DNA of 64,000 nt from Ischnura elegans. Its lineage: Eukaryota > Arthropoda > Insecta > Odonata > Coenagrionidae. How positions within the stretch are numbered: the first letter of the stretch is position 1; the number at the start of each line of letters is the position of its first letter. The stretch is from assembly GCF_921293095.1 (NCBI RefSeq), contig NC_060254.1, positions 496,001-560,000 on the forward strand. Reading direction: 5' to 3'. The notes under the pieces are model-generated. The model made no database searches. It was not told the origin of the DNA and worked only from the letters and a program-made list of their open reading frames with translations. The position numbers and the translations under genes were made by a program. This document shows, in pieces, positions 22,881 to 34,690 of this stretch.

Positions 22881-25455
22881 ACGGAGCAATGCGTACTACC
22901 AGCTATCCCCCATCGTTTTCAAAGACTGCCGGGGGATAATGTGGCAGAATGTAGACGCATGCTAGCCGTGATTGTAGCATTTTACCTTATGACGATGTTT
23001 TGCAGGTGGTCCGGGGGGTTTCCAAGGGTTTTTATGAGTGTAGTGACTACGGGTACAATCATTCTACGAAAGTCCTTAGCGATGACTCATAGGAGAGCGG
23101 AATAACTGCTAAAATATGCGAAAACAGCAAAAAACATGCTATTCACACAAAGAAAAATTATTTTTTCCCTGGTCTTCTAGGAAGCCACGTGAAATTTCTA
23201 GGGGTTTTCTTGCATAAATGGGCTTTGTCTTCCTACAATAAAAATTCCAGCGATCTAGCTGTAGGGGAACAATGAATTTCCCCGTATTACTCATATTTAG
23301 ATCACCAATTCTGTGTTCTCCACATAGCGGTGCATATGCGCTATAATAAGGCATAACTCATGTGAATTTCGTAGCCGTACCTTATGGGGAAGTGGTTTAA
23401 AAAAATCGCCTTTAGGTGTCCATGTCCAGGAGCCCCTTTTATACCTCTACTATTTTGTTAAGAAATGTACATTTAAAAATTTGAAGTTTTATTGCGGGTG
23501 TGTAAATGGGGCAGGATAATTGAACATGACGGGTAAATATAGCCGACACAATTCCCAGTCCGAATAAATAAAAACGATGCAACTGGGATGAATAGTACAC
23601 GAAATATACCACTTATTAACCCTTTCGAGACCGCGGAGTTTTCGTCTTAGCTTGACTGCTGTACCGAGCCCCAAGAGACTCTTCTTTCTCGTGGTACGGA
23701 GCATTTTTGGAGGGCATTCGTTAAGAAGGGTCTCGCTGAACCTTTTTCGACCCCTCCACGGTGGGACTCTGCATTATCTCGGACTCCGAGAGTAGTTGTG
23801 CACCCTGCTTCCCGGGTTTACGACCATTACTGCGGCATTGGTTCGCGGTCAACTTATGTATTGCTTATATGTATTTAGCAAATGGATAATTGTTGCTTGC
23901 ACGTAAATTACAGACAGAATATAATTCCTCATTTTTATCTGAGCATTGTCAAATTTTAAACGAAGTTGTAAGGCCATTATCAAAGCATTTAACGCAGCAA
24001 CAATTTTCATGTTGATGTTTATGCATAACTCGAGATATAAGTTAATATTTGTTGTAGAATTTCGTTTAAAAATTCTAAACGCTACTCAAAAGACAATCAA
24101 TTCAATCCTTAGTTTATATTTCTTGAGAAATGAAAAAATATGTATTTCGAAAATTGACTCTATAAACAATTGTATGACCGCTGTCCCTTACCGCTGAGAG
24201 GGGTTATAAAAGACGAAGGGTCCGGGTACCTGCTCCCGGATTCGGAGGGTTAATCCTAAACCCCGAAGCGTTGGGTCCCGAGACAAAGGCGACCTATACC
24301 CACGACCGTCCTGAAAGGGGGAGAGCTAGAAAACGTATATATACGGGTTTCGTTTTCTTGACCGGGAAAATCTCACACGTACATATACGCCCGTGGTCTC
24401 CCGGGTCAGGAAACGTCCACACGTATATATACGTGTACGGCAGGGAAAAGGTTAAATAATTTTTATTTTTTACGGGGGGCCCCAGGGAGTTATCGGGGGA
24501 CTTTATGTGCTTGTCCCGTATAAAGCGGCATCGTTTACCTTCGATAAAAATTTCGGCTCTTTAGCTGTAGTGGAAGCATGGTTTTTCGACGGTGTCATCC
24601 GTTTAAATTAAATATTCTGCGTTCTCCGGGTAGCGGCACGTAGGGGCACCAAAAAGACGTCACTTACGTTAATTTGGTGTCCGTACGACGTCGGGAAGTG
24701 GCAAAAAAAATTCCGAAAAATTTAAAATCGTGTGTTTGCGGGAATGCAAACTTCACGGCGGATGTGTTGTAAGTTACCAAACGTTGTAGGAGTCGCGATT
24801 TCAATGGAAAATCGATTGTCGTTAATTACTCGTAATTCGTTCGACTTATGGAAAATTTAAGGTAGCCAAAAAATTGAGTAAAAAATCTAGTACCTTGCAT
24901 TGAAAGGAAGTAGACCTACGATTATTGCAAATAGGTCAAAAAAATCCCGAAATTCGGCCCATAAGAAAAGCATTGGAAATTTTAAAAAGTTAATAAGAAT
25001 ACTTTTAATCAAAATATTGCAAAGACGACCACACCAAAAAATCAACCAAAAAATCTAGTATCTCATACGTTAAGGACTTATTCCTACAACTATTAAAATT
25101 GGTTTTAAAAAAATCCAAAGATAGGCCCATAAGAAAAGCATTGGAAATTTTAAAAAAATATAAAAAATACTTATAAACAAAATATGGCAATATGTTTCAC
25201 ATCAAAAAAATGGCCAAAAAATCTAGTATCCGCCAGTGAAATTTCATGTTCCCGTGACATTTGCAAGTAGGCAATGAATGGGAAAAGTTTTAGTCCCATA
25301 AGGCTGCAATGTTAATTCGGATCGATATATCTCGAAAACCGATCGACTTTTTCGAGTTTTCGGACTTTTCCCCCCGATCAATATTTTTTCTCCACCAACG
25401 GTGAAAATTTCGTCTTCCCAGGACGTCCGGAAGTGGTCGGGAATTTGTCTTAATA
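22881..25455 (+). repeat. Satellite body type I, copy 1 (interrupted)
   Basis: Shares long blocks with 31346-33145, 34691-36465 and 37576-38614. Inside, the string CCCATAAGAAAAGCATTGG recurs at 24958 and 25126, giving a 168-bp monomer. It is interrupted by the TTAA element at 23620-24451. It contains no supported gene. Confidence 0.88.
23620..24451. mobile_element. TTAA-flanked piggyBac-like short element
   Basis: 832 bp flanked by TTAA on both sides (23616-23619, 24452-24455) and absent from the homologous sites near 32095, 35415 and 38309. Two of those sites hold a single TTAA. The ends CCCTTTCGAG and GGGAAAAGG are weakly inverted. It holds a TATA/ACGT-rich tract with several ACGTATATATACG-like strings near 24330-24440. 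No transposase frame, so non-autonomous. The TTAA target suggests piggyBac or Kolobok. Confidence 0.82.
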
Positions 25456-25715
25456 CTCGGAACGGCTTTGCCGTTCCTCGTCTGGGATCGCCATAGCCGC
25501 CCAGGGGGCGAGGGCATTTCGGAACTGTTTCACCGTTATTCGTTTGAGAAGCGGCTTCGCCGCTTGAACTTCGGGGCGGCTTCGCCGCCCGAGGATAACT
25601 GAAGCTCCCCCTCGCCTACGCCAGTTACTCCTCGGAACGGCTTCGCCGTTCCTCGTTGTGGGGCGGCTTCGCCGCCTTGATTTGAGGAGCCCCCCAGGGG
25701 CTGCTCCGCTTAGTC
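25456..25715 (+). repeat. Hairpin block 2
   Basis: Short block with the GGAACGGCTTTGCCGTTCC, GCGGCTTCGCCGC and GGGGCGGCTTCGCCGCC palindromes. Its variants (TCGCCATAGCCG, CTGCTCCGCTTAGTCC) recur in blocks 3 and 4. Confidence 0.85.
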
Positions 25716-27261
25716 CTTATCAATGCTCTTCTCCACCGAGAGGGGTGCCCAGGAGGATTCGGGGGTTTTAATGTGTTATGCATGCGGTCACCAATGGTCC
25801 ACAGTGATCACGTAGCGATGATTGTAAAGGGTAGTGCAATGCGGAGTAATAGTGGCGACAAGTACATAAAAGAAGACTTAATGGCAAGTTTTCCATTTTT
25901 TTGCGGGGGGTGCCAACGGAATACCGGGGGTTTTATACTTGTGTTAAACCAGTGGTCACAAATCGTTCTCATAAATTCCGTGCCGATAAGTCCTAGGGGT
26001 CCGGAACAGTGGTCTGACGATTCTTTTACCTGGAGAGACGATTTATTAGAAATTTTTGGGAGGTTTCACGGGATTATCAGGGGTTTTAATAAGTGGTAGG
26101 GGCACTGGTTAAATTGTGACAAAAACTACTCGGAATGGCGACTTTAAATTTTTTTTTTTTTTTTCGGCGATGTTCCAGGAGGTGATCGGGGGTTTTCTGG
26201 TATTTTTTCCCGTATGGTTTACGGTGGCTCGCCTTCACCATATATTTCGGATCTAGAGCTCAGAGGGTAGTGTGGAGTAATGTTTGAGAGAAGTTCCCAA
26301 ATAGGAGACTTAATGGCACATTTTACATTTCAGGGGGATACCGGGGGTTTATATGTGTGTACTCCAGGTGGTCACCATCCGTTCACATAAATTCCGTGGG
26401 GATGAGTCGTTGGGGGTGGTGGTATAGTCACGAAAAAACCCAAAAAGTAGAGTTATATGCAAAATTTTATTTTTGTGGGGGCAGTTTGCGGGTTCCCCGG
26501 GGGTTTATAGGTTTTTACTTCACGGGGTCATCAATCGTCCACATAAATTCCGTAGCGATGAGTGGTAAGGCTTGGGAAAGCGGTGGAATTGTGACGAAAA
26601 GTACCCGAAAAGGCTACTTATTTGCAAATTTAAATTTTTAGGGGGCTTCGGGGGGTTGAAAGATGACGAAACTATATGATCACATTCATTTACTGTCATA
26701 TCTAATAGAAGTGTTCCCTATGACATCCATATTTCGAGAGTAATACAATAAAAATAAAACCATTCCCTGAAAAAGTTAGTAGTGCCCGCCATTTTTATTT
26801 TTTCGTGGTTAAATCCATAAATTCATTCATAAATTGTTTATGTTTTCTGAAAGACAATGATTAGCTGCATGAAATTACAAAGTTTGAAAGAAATCGGTCA
26901 GGTTAAAACTGACAAAATCTTGTGTTAATCTTTTGGAAATCGTAACTTTCGGTGATTTTCGGAATATTTTATTTTTTTTCTGAGTAACCAAGGACGACGA
27001 AAGAAAATTGTTACTTATATTTCGTAGACAATGTTATGAGCATATATAATAATCATTTTCAATATCCTACACCTGTAATTACGACGAGGGGACCGGAACT
27101 TATGAAATATATTTTGAAAAACCAATTTTCGGACGCCATTTTAGCAGCATATTGCTTAACAATAAAATAATAACATTACATAATTACGTGCCAACGTTTA
27201 TCAGCTTTCAAAAAATGCATTGAGAATCCGTGTGGCACGCACAATTCGCGCGCAGTAAAAT
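25716..27261 (+). repeat. Satellite body type II, copy 1
   Basis: Diverged tandem monomers. CATAAATTCCGT recurs at 25970, 26386 and 26542, the last two 156 bp apart. Each monomer has a GGGGGTTTTA-type start, a GTCACCAATCGT...CATAAATTCCGTAGCGATGAGT-like core and a GACGAAAAxTACCC...TTTTAATTTTT end. The last ~600 bp are AT-rich and less repetitive. Confidence 0.8.
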
Positions 27262-27722
27262 AAAAACCGAAATACGCTCCTTAAGGGGCTCCGCCCCTTA
27301 AAACCCCGGTTCCGGCTTTGCCGTCTACATTTGTGGTCGTTCGAAGAATTTTATTTCAAATAATCTCACCTAAGATAGGGGCCGGCTTCGCCGGCCAGGG
27401 GGTAGGAAAGCGCCGCACTCCTTCCTCGGAACGGCTTCGCCGTTCCTCGTCTGGGGTCGCCATAGCCGTCCAGAGGGCGAGGGCATTTCGGAACTGTTTC
27501 ACCGTTATTCGTTTAAGGGGCGGCTTCGCTGCCAAGAGGTGGGGGGAGCCAACAGCGGCTGCGGCGCTTGAACGTTGGGGCGGCATCGCCGCCCGGGGGT
27601 TATTGAACCTCCCTCTCGCCTACGCCAGTTACTCCTCGGAACGGCTTCGCCGTTCCTAGGAGTGGGGCGGCTTCGCCGCCTTGGGGTTGAGGAGCCCCCC
27701 CGCGGCTGCTCCGCTTATTCCT
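27262..27722 (+). repeat. Hairpin block 3 with variant head
   Basis: Begins with CGCTCCTTAAGGGGCTCCGC, a diverged head in which the stem bases differ but remain complementary. GGCTTCGCC-type palindromes follow. Confidence 0.85.
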
Positions 27723-28465
27723 CATAAATGGTCTTATCCACCGAGAGGGGTGCCCAGGGGGACTCGGGGGTTTTAATGTGTTATGCATGCGATCACCAAT
27801 CGTCCACAGTGATTACGCAGCGATAATTGTAAAGGGTAGTGCAATGCGGTATAATAGTAGCGACAAGAACCCATAAAAGAGGACTTAATGGCATGTTTTT
27901 CATTTTTTGCGGGAGGTTCCCACCGGAATACCGGGGTTTTTTACTTGTGTCAAACCAGTGGTCAAAAATCGTTCTCATAAATTCTGTGACGACAAGTCCT
28001 AGGGGTCCGGAACAGTGGTCTGACGATTCTTTTACCTGGAGAGGCGATTTATTAGAAATTTTTTTGGGAGGTTTCACGGGGTTACCGAGGTTTTAATAAG
28101 TGGTAAGGGCATCGGTTAAATTGTGACAAAAACTACTCGGAAAGGCGACTATAGATTTATTTTCGGCGATGTTCAAGTAGGTTTCATAAGTTTTCTGGTA
28201 TTTTTCCCATATGGTTTACGGTGGCTCGCCCTCACCAAATATTCCGGATCAAGATCTCAGAGGGGACGGGTAGTGCGGCGTAATGCTCGTTTGAAGTTCT
28301 CAAATAGTAGACTTAATGGCATTTCAGGGATGGGATTTCAGGGGGATACCGGGGGTTTATATGTGTGTACTCCTGGCGCTCACCATTCGTTCACATAAAC
28401 TCCGTGGGGATGAGTCGTTGGGGTAAGAACCAGCGGTGGAATAGTGACGAAAATTACCCAAAAAG
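27723..28465 (+). repeat. Satellite body type II, copy 2
   Basis: Closely matches 25716-26440, then ends abruptly in hairpin block 4. Confidence 0.85.
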
Positions 28466-28732
28466 TACTTCGCCGTTCATCGTCTGGCGTCTGCATAGCC
28501 GCCCAGAGGGCAAGGGCATTTCGGAACTGTTTCACCGTTATTCGAGTAAGGGGCGGCTTCGCCGCCAAAGGGCGGAGGGAGCCCACAGCGGCTGCGCCGC
28601 TTTAAACATCGGGGCGGCTTCGCCGCCCGGGGGTTACTGAAGCTCCCCCTCGCCTACGCCAGTTACTCCTCGGAATGGTTTCGCCGCCTTGGGGATGAAG
28701 AGCCCCCCGCGGCTGCTCCGCTTAGTCCTCAT
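28466..28732 (+). repeat. Hairpin block 4
   Basis: Lacks a head. Resembles block 2 and the end of block 3, including the TACGCCAGTTACTCCTCGGA segment. Confidence 0.85.
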
Positions 28733-29921
28733 AAATAGTCTTCTCCACCGAGAGGGGTTCCCCGGGGGATTCGGGGTTTTAATGTGTTATGCATGCGGTC
28801 ACCAATCCTTCACAGTGATTATGAAGGTAAAGATGATTGTAAAGGGTAGGGCAATGCGGCGTAATAGTGGTGACAAGTACCCATAAATGAAGACTTAATG
28901 GCAACTTTTTCATTTTTTTGCGGGGGGTTCAAACGGAATACCGGGGGTTTTATACTGGTGTTAAACCAATGGTCACAAATCGTTCTCATAAATTCTGTGC
29001 CGATAAGTCCTAGGGGTCTAAAATAGAGGCGGAATTCTGACGATTCTTTTACTTGGAGAGGGGATTAAAAAAAAACATTTTGGGAGGTTTCGCGGGGTTA
29101 TCGGGGGTTTTAATAAGTAGTAGTGGCACCGGCTAAAATGGGAGGAAAACTATTCGGAATGGCGACTTTAAAAATTTTATTTTTTTCGGCGAGGTTCCAG
29201 GAGTGAATCGGGGGTTTTCTGGTATTTTTTCCCGTATGGTTTACGGTGACCCGCCTTCACCAAACATTCTGGATCTAGAGCTCAGAGGGGACGGGTAGTG
29301 CGACGTAATCTTTGCGAGAAGTTCCCAAATAGGAGATTTAATGGCACATTTTACATTTGGGGGGATTTTAGGGGGATACCGGGGGTTTATATGAGTACTC
29401 CTGGCGGTCACCATCCGTTCACATAAATTCCGTAGGTATTAGTCGTTGGGGTAAGAACCAGCGGTGAAATAGTCACGGAAAGTACACAAAAAGTAGACGT
29501 ATATGAAAAATTTTATTTTTTGGGGGGTGTATGTGGGTTAACGGGGGTTTATAGGTTTGTACAGCCAGGGCTCATCAATCGTCTACATCAATTCCGTAGC
29601 GATCAGTGGTAAGGCTTGGAAATGCGGCGGAATTCTGACGAAAAGTACCCGAAAAGGCTACATATATGCAAATTTTAATTTTTTAGGGGTTTTCAGGGGG
29701 TTTAAAGATGACAACATTATATGGTCACATTCATTTACTATCATATCTAAGAGAAGTTGCCCCTATGACATCCATATTTCGAGAGTAATACAATAAAAAG
29801 TAAATGTCTCCCCGGAAAAAATTAGTAGTGCCCGCCATTTCTATCTTTTCGCGGTTATATTAATTAAATCATTTATTAAATATTTATGCTTTCTAAAAGA
29901 TAATGCATAGGTGTATGTAAC
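28733..29921 (+). repeat. Satellite body type II, copy 3
   Basis: Matches 25716-26900 monomer for monomer, with small indels. Confidence 0.85.
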
Positions 29922-31345
29922 TAGCCGCCCAAATTAACATATGTCTCCCCGGGACGTCGACTCCTCGGAACGGCTTCGCCGTTCCTTGCCTCTAGGCGGC
30001 TTCGCCGCCCAAGGTTTACTGTGTCCCCCCGAGCCGTCGACTCCTCGGAACGCCTTCGCCGTTCCTCGTCTGTGGGCGGCTTTGCCGCCCAAGGGTTATC
30101 GGCGCCCTCCCCCCGTAAGCTTCCTGGTGATGGGGCGGCTTCGCCGCCCAAGGTTTACATGTGTCCCCCCGGCGCTCGTTAGGGGGCTACGCCCCCTAAA
30201 GCCCCCCCGCATCCGGCTTCGCCGGCTGCCCCCACCGGACGGCTTCGCCGTCCCACCCGCGACTCCTCGGACTGGCTTCGCCGTTCCTCGTCCGGGGTCG
30301 GCTTCGCCGCCCAGATATTGAGGTAGCCCTGTGACGGAGACCCGCTAGTGCCTCGGAACGGCTTCGCCGTTCATCGTGGTAGGGCGGCTTCGCCGCCCAA
30401 GGGTTACCCGAGTCCCCCCAAACGTCGACTCCTGGGAACGGCATCGCCATTCCTCGTGATGGGGCGGCTTCGCCGCCCGAGGTTTACCGTGTCCCCCCGA
30501 GCCGTCGACTCCTCGGAACGGCTTCGCCGTTCCTCGTCTGTGGGCGGCTTCGCCGCCCAAGGGTTATCCGAGTCCCCCCGAGGCGTCGACTCCTGGGAAC
30601 GGCATCGCCATTCCTCGTGATGGGGCGGCTTCGCCGCCCGAGGTTTACCGTGTCCCCCCGAGCCGTCGACTCCTCGGAACGGCTTCGCCGTTCCTCGTCT
30701 GTGGGCGGCTTCGCCGCCCAAGGGTTATCCGAGTCCCCCCGAGGCGTCGACTCCTGGGAACGGCATCGCCATTCCTCGTGATGGGGCGGCTTCGCCGCCC
30801 GAAGTTTACTGTGTCCCCCCGAGCCGTCGACTCCTCGGAACGGCTTCGCCGTTCCTCGTCTATGGGCGGCTTCGCCGCCCAAGGGTTATCGGCGCCCTCC
30901 CCCCGTAAGCCTCCTCGTGATGGGGCGGCTTCGCCGCCCAAGGTTTACATGTGTCCCCTCGGGAAGTCGACTCCTCTTTACTTTACTGTGTTTCCCCCCG
31001 AGCCATCAACTCCTCGGGACGGCTTCGCCGTTCCTCGCCTCTGGGCGGCTTCGCCGCCCAAGGGTTATCGGCGCTCTCCCCCCGTAAGCTTCCTCGTGAT
31101 GGGGCGGCTTCACCGCCCAAGACTTACCAGTGTCTCCGCGAGACGTCGACTCCTCGGAACGGCTTCGCCGTTCCTCGACTGTGGGCGGCTTCGGTTATCG
31201 GCGCCCTCCCCCCTCGTAAGACACCCATTTGTCTGCTCCACGTGTTGGAGCGGATTTGCCGACCGAGGGTTCTCGGAGGTTTTCCGCGCCTCTGACTCCT
31301 CCGAATGGCTCCGCCGTTCCTGGGGCGGGGGCAGCTTCGCCGCCA
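29922..31345 (+). repeat. Hairpin block 5, with a 161-bp tandem array
   Basis: The longest hairpin block. A head occurs internally at about 30172. From 30459 the same composite unit starts at 30459, 30620 and 30781, a period of exactly 161 bp. Each unit holds a GGGCGG-type palindrome, a GGAACGG-type palindrome, a second GGGCGG-type palindrome and a degenerate GGAACGGCATCGCC half-matching hairpin. Reading frames here are long only because the repeats lack stop codons. Confidence 0.92.
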
Positions 31346-33145
31346 GGGTTTTCACTCCTCACAGAGCAATGCGTACTACCAGCTATCCCCCATCGTTTAC
31401 AAAGGCTACCGGGGGATGATGTGGCAGAATGTAGACGCATTCTAGCCGTGATTGTGGCATTTTAGCTTATGACGATGTTTTGAAGGTGGTCCGGGGGGTT
31501 TCCAGGTTTTTTTATGAGTGTACTGACAACGGTCACAATCATCCAAAAAAATTCCTTAGCGATGAGTCATAGGAGAAGGGAATTACTGGTAAAATATGCG
31601 AAAACACCGAGGAACATGCTATTTACCGAAAAAATAGAATTTTTTCCCCGGTCTTATAGGAAGCCACGTGAAATTTCGAGGGGTTTTCTTGCATAAAAGG
31701 TCTTTGTTTACCTACAATAAAAATTCCAAAGATCTAGCTTTAGGGGAACAATGAATTTTCCCGTATTACTCACATTTATACTACCAATTCCGTGTTCTCC
31801 ACATAGCGGTGCATAGGCGCTGTAATAAGGCATAAGTCGTGTGAATTTCGTAGCCGTACATTATGGGGAAGTGGTTTAAAAAAATCGCTTTTAGGTGTCC
31901 TTGTCCTGGAAGCCATTTTTTATCTCTACTATTTTGTTAAGAAATGTACATTAAAAAATTTGAAGTTTTATTGCGGGTGTGTTAATGGGGCAGGATAATT
32001 GAACATGACGCGTAAATGTAGCCGACACAATTCCCAGTCCGAATAAATAAAAACGATACAACTCGGATGAATGGTACACGAAATATACCACTTATGAAAT
32101 AATTTTTATTTTTTTGGGGGGGTCCCACGGGGTTATCGGGGGATTTTTTGTGCTTGTCCCGTATAACGCGGCATCGTTTACCTTCGATAAAAATTTCGGC
32201 TCTTTAGCTTTAGCGCAAGCATGGTTTTTCGACGGTGTCACCCGTTTAAATGAAATATTCTGCGTTCTCCGGGTAGCGGTACGTAGGGTCACGAAAAAGA
32301 CGTCACTCACGTTAATTTGGTGTCCGTACATCGTCGGGAAGTGGCGAAAAAAAATTCCGAAAAATTTAAAATCGTGTGTTGAGGGAATGCAAACTTCACG
32401 GCGGATGTGTTGTAAGTTACCAAACGTTGTAGGAGTCGCAAATTCAATGAAAATACATAATCGTTAATTACTCGAAGTTCGATTAACATGTGGATATCAA
32501 GGGATAGCCAAAAAATTAAGAAAAAAATGTAGTATCTTGCATTAAATTGAATTGGTCCTACGATAATTGCAAATTGGTCAAAAAAATTCCCAAAGTGAGC
32601 CCAAAAGAAAGCATTGGAAATTTTAAATTGTTAAAAAAAATACTTTTAAACAAAAAATTGCATAGGCAACCACACCAAAAAATCAACGAAAAAATCTTGT
32701 ATCTCACAAGTTAAGGACTTATTCCTACAACGATTATAAGTTGGTTTTAAAAAAATCCAAAGATAGGCCCGTAAGAAAAGCATTGGAAATTTAAAAAAAT
32801 TATAAAAAATACTTATAAACAAAATATGGCAAAATGTTTCACATCAAAAAATAGGCCAAAAAATCTAGTTTCCGTCAGTGAAATTTCATGTTCCCGTGAC
32901 ATTTGCAAGTAGGCGAAGAATGGAAAATGTTTTAGTCCCATAAGGCTCCAATGTTAATTCGGATCGATATATCTCGAAAACCGATCGACTTTTTCGAGTT
33001 TTCGGACTTTTCCCCCCGATGAATATTTTTTCTCCACGACCTGTAAAAATTTCGTCTTCCCAGCACGTCCGGAAGTGGTCGGGAATTTGTATACGTGAAT
33101 GAGTGAGTGTGCTATCTGTCACACATCGGGTTGTATATAATATAG
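31346..33145 (+). repeat. Satellite body type I, copy 2
   Basis: Intact counterpart of copy 1 without the TTAA element. It ends in a segment through TTGTATATAATATAGACT that also precedes the head at 36466. Confidence 0.88.
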
Positions 33146-33893
33146 ACTCGCCGCGCTGCGCGCGCTCGTTAGGAGGCTACGCCCCCTAAAACCCCCCCGC
33201 ATCCGGCTTCGCCGGCTGCCCCCACCGGACGGCTTCGCCGTCCCATCCTCGACACCTCGGAACGGCTTCGCCGTTCATCGTGGAAGAGCGGCTTCGCCGC
33301 CCAAGGGTCACCCGAGTCACCCCGAGGCGTCGACTCCAGGGAACGGCGTCGCCCTTCCACGTGATAGGGCGGCTTCGCCGCCCGAGGTTTACTGTGTCCC
33401 CCCGAGCCCTCGACTCCTCGGAACGGCTTCGCCGTTCCTCGTCTGTGGGCGGCTTCGCCGCCCAAGGGTCATCCGAGTCCCCCCGAGGCGTCGACTCCTG
33501 GGAACGGCATCGCCCTTCCTTGTGATGGGGCGGCTTCGCCGCCCGAGGTTTACCGTGTCCCCCCGAGCCGTCGACTCCTCGGAACGGCTTCGCCGTTCCT
33601 CGTCTATGGGCGGCTTCGCCGCCCAAGGGTTATCGGCGCCCTCCCCCCGTAAGCCTCCTCTTGATGGGGCGGCTTCGCCGCCCAAGGTTTACATGTGTCC
33701 CCCCGGGAAGTCGACTCCTCTTTACTTTACTGTGTTTCCCCCCGAGCCATCGACTCCTCGGAACGGCTTTGCCGTTCCTCGCCTGTGGGCGGCTTCGCCG
33801 CCCAAGAATTATCGGCGCCCTCCCCCCGTAAGCTTCCTCGTGATGAGGCGGCTTCGCCGCCCAAGGCTTACCAGTGTCCCCCCTAGACGTCGA
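33146..33893 (+). repeat. Hairpin block 6 with head
   Basis: Head at 33146, identical in layout to 36466 (3,320 bp later). Its right part nearly repeats 30781-31130 of block 5. It stops at GTCGACG in the middle of body sequence. Confidence 0.88.
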
Positions 33894-34261
33894 CGAAAAC
33901 TTTCCCGAATTGAGCCCATAAGAAAAGCATTGAAAATTTGAAAAAGTTAAAAAAAATACTTTAAACCAAAATATTGCAAAGACGACCACACCAAAAATCA
34001 ACCAAAAAATACAGTATCTCATACGTTAAGGACTTATTCCTACAACGATTTAAAGTTGGTTAAAAAAAATCCAAAGATAGGCCCATAAGAAAAGCATTGG
34101 AAATTTAAAAAATTATAAAAAATACTTTTAATCAAAATATGGCAAAATTTTTCACACCAAAAAATCGGCCGAAAAATCTTGTTTCCGTCAGTGAAATTTA
34201 ACGTTCCCGTGACATTTGCAAGTAAGCAAATAATGGAATATGTTTTAGTCCCTCAAGGCTC
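33894..34261 (+). repeat. Satellite body type I, partial copy
   Basis: Matches about 35890-36250 (the monomers with CCCATAAGAAAAGCATTG) and is bounded on both sides by hairpin blocks. Confidence 0.82.
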
Positions 34262-34690
34262 CAATGCCCTTCCACGTGATAGGGCGGCTTCGCCGCCCAA
34301 GGTTTACTGTGTCCCCCCGAGCCGTAGACTCCTCGGAACGGCTTCGCCGTTCCTCGTCTGTGGGCTGCTTCGCTGCCCAAGGGTTATCGGCGCCCTCCCC
34401 CCGTAAGCTTCCTGGTGATGGGGCGCCTTCGCCGCCCAAGGTTTACCGTGTCCCCCCGAGGCGTCGACTCCTTGGAACGGCATCGCCCTTCCGCGTGATG
34501 GGGCGGCTTCGCCGCCCAAGGGTTATCGGCGCCCTCCCCCCTCGTAAGACACCCATTCGGCTGCTCCACGTGTTGGAGCGGATTTGCCGCCCGAGGGTTC
34601 TCGGAGGATTTCCGCGCCTCTGACTCCTTGGAATGTCCCCGTCGTTCCTGGGGCGGGGGCAGCTTCGCCGCCAGGGTTTTCACTCCTCAC
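34262..34690 (+). repeat. Hairpin block 7
   Basis: No head. Ends with the GGAGCGGATTTGCCGCCCGAG and GCAGCTTCGCCGCC segments also seen at the ends of blocks 1, 5 and 8. Confidence 0.85.

Noticed and set aside
25716..29921. Hammerhead ribozyme in the satellite monomer (GCGATGAGT ... ACGAAAAGT)
   Set aside because: The core CUGANGA is not met (GCGATGA instead) and the motif is not kept in all monomers.
29922..31345. CRISPR array
   Set aside because: Palindromic repeats recur, but the spacers are themselves repeated, no cas genes are present and the context is eukaryotic.
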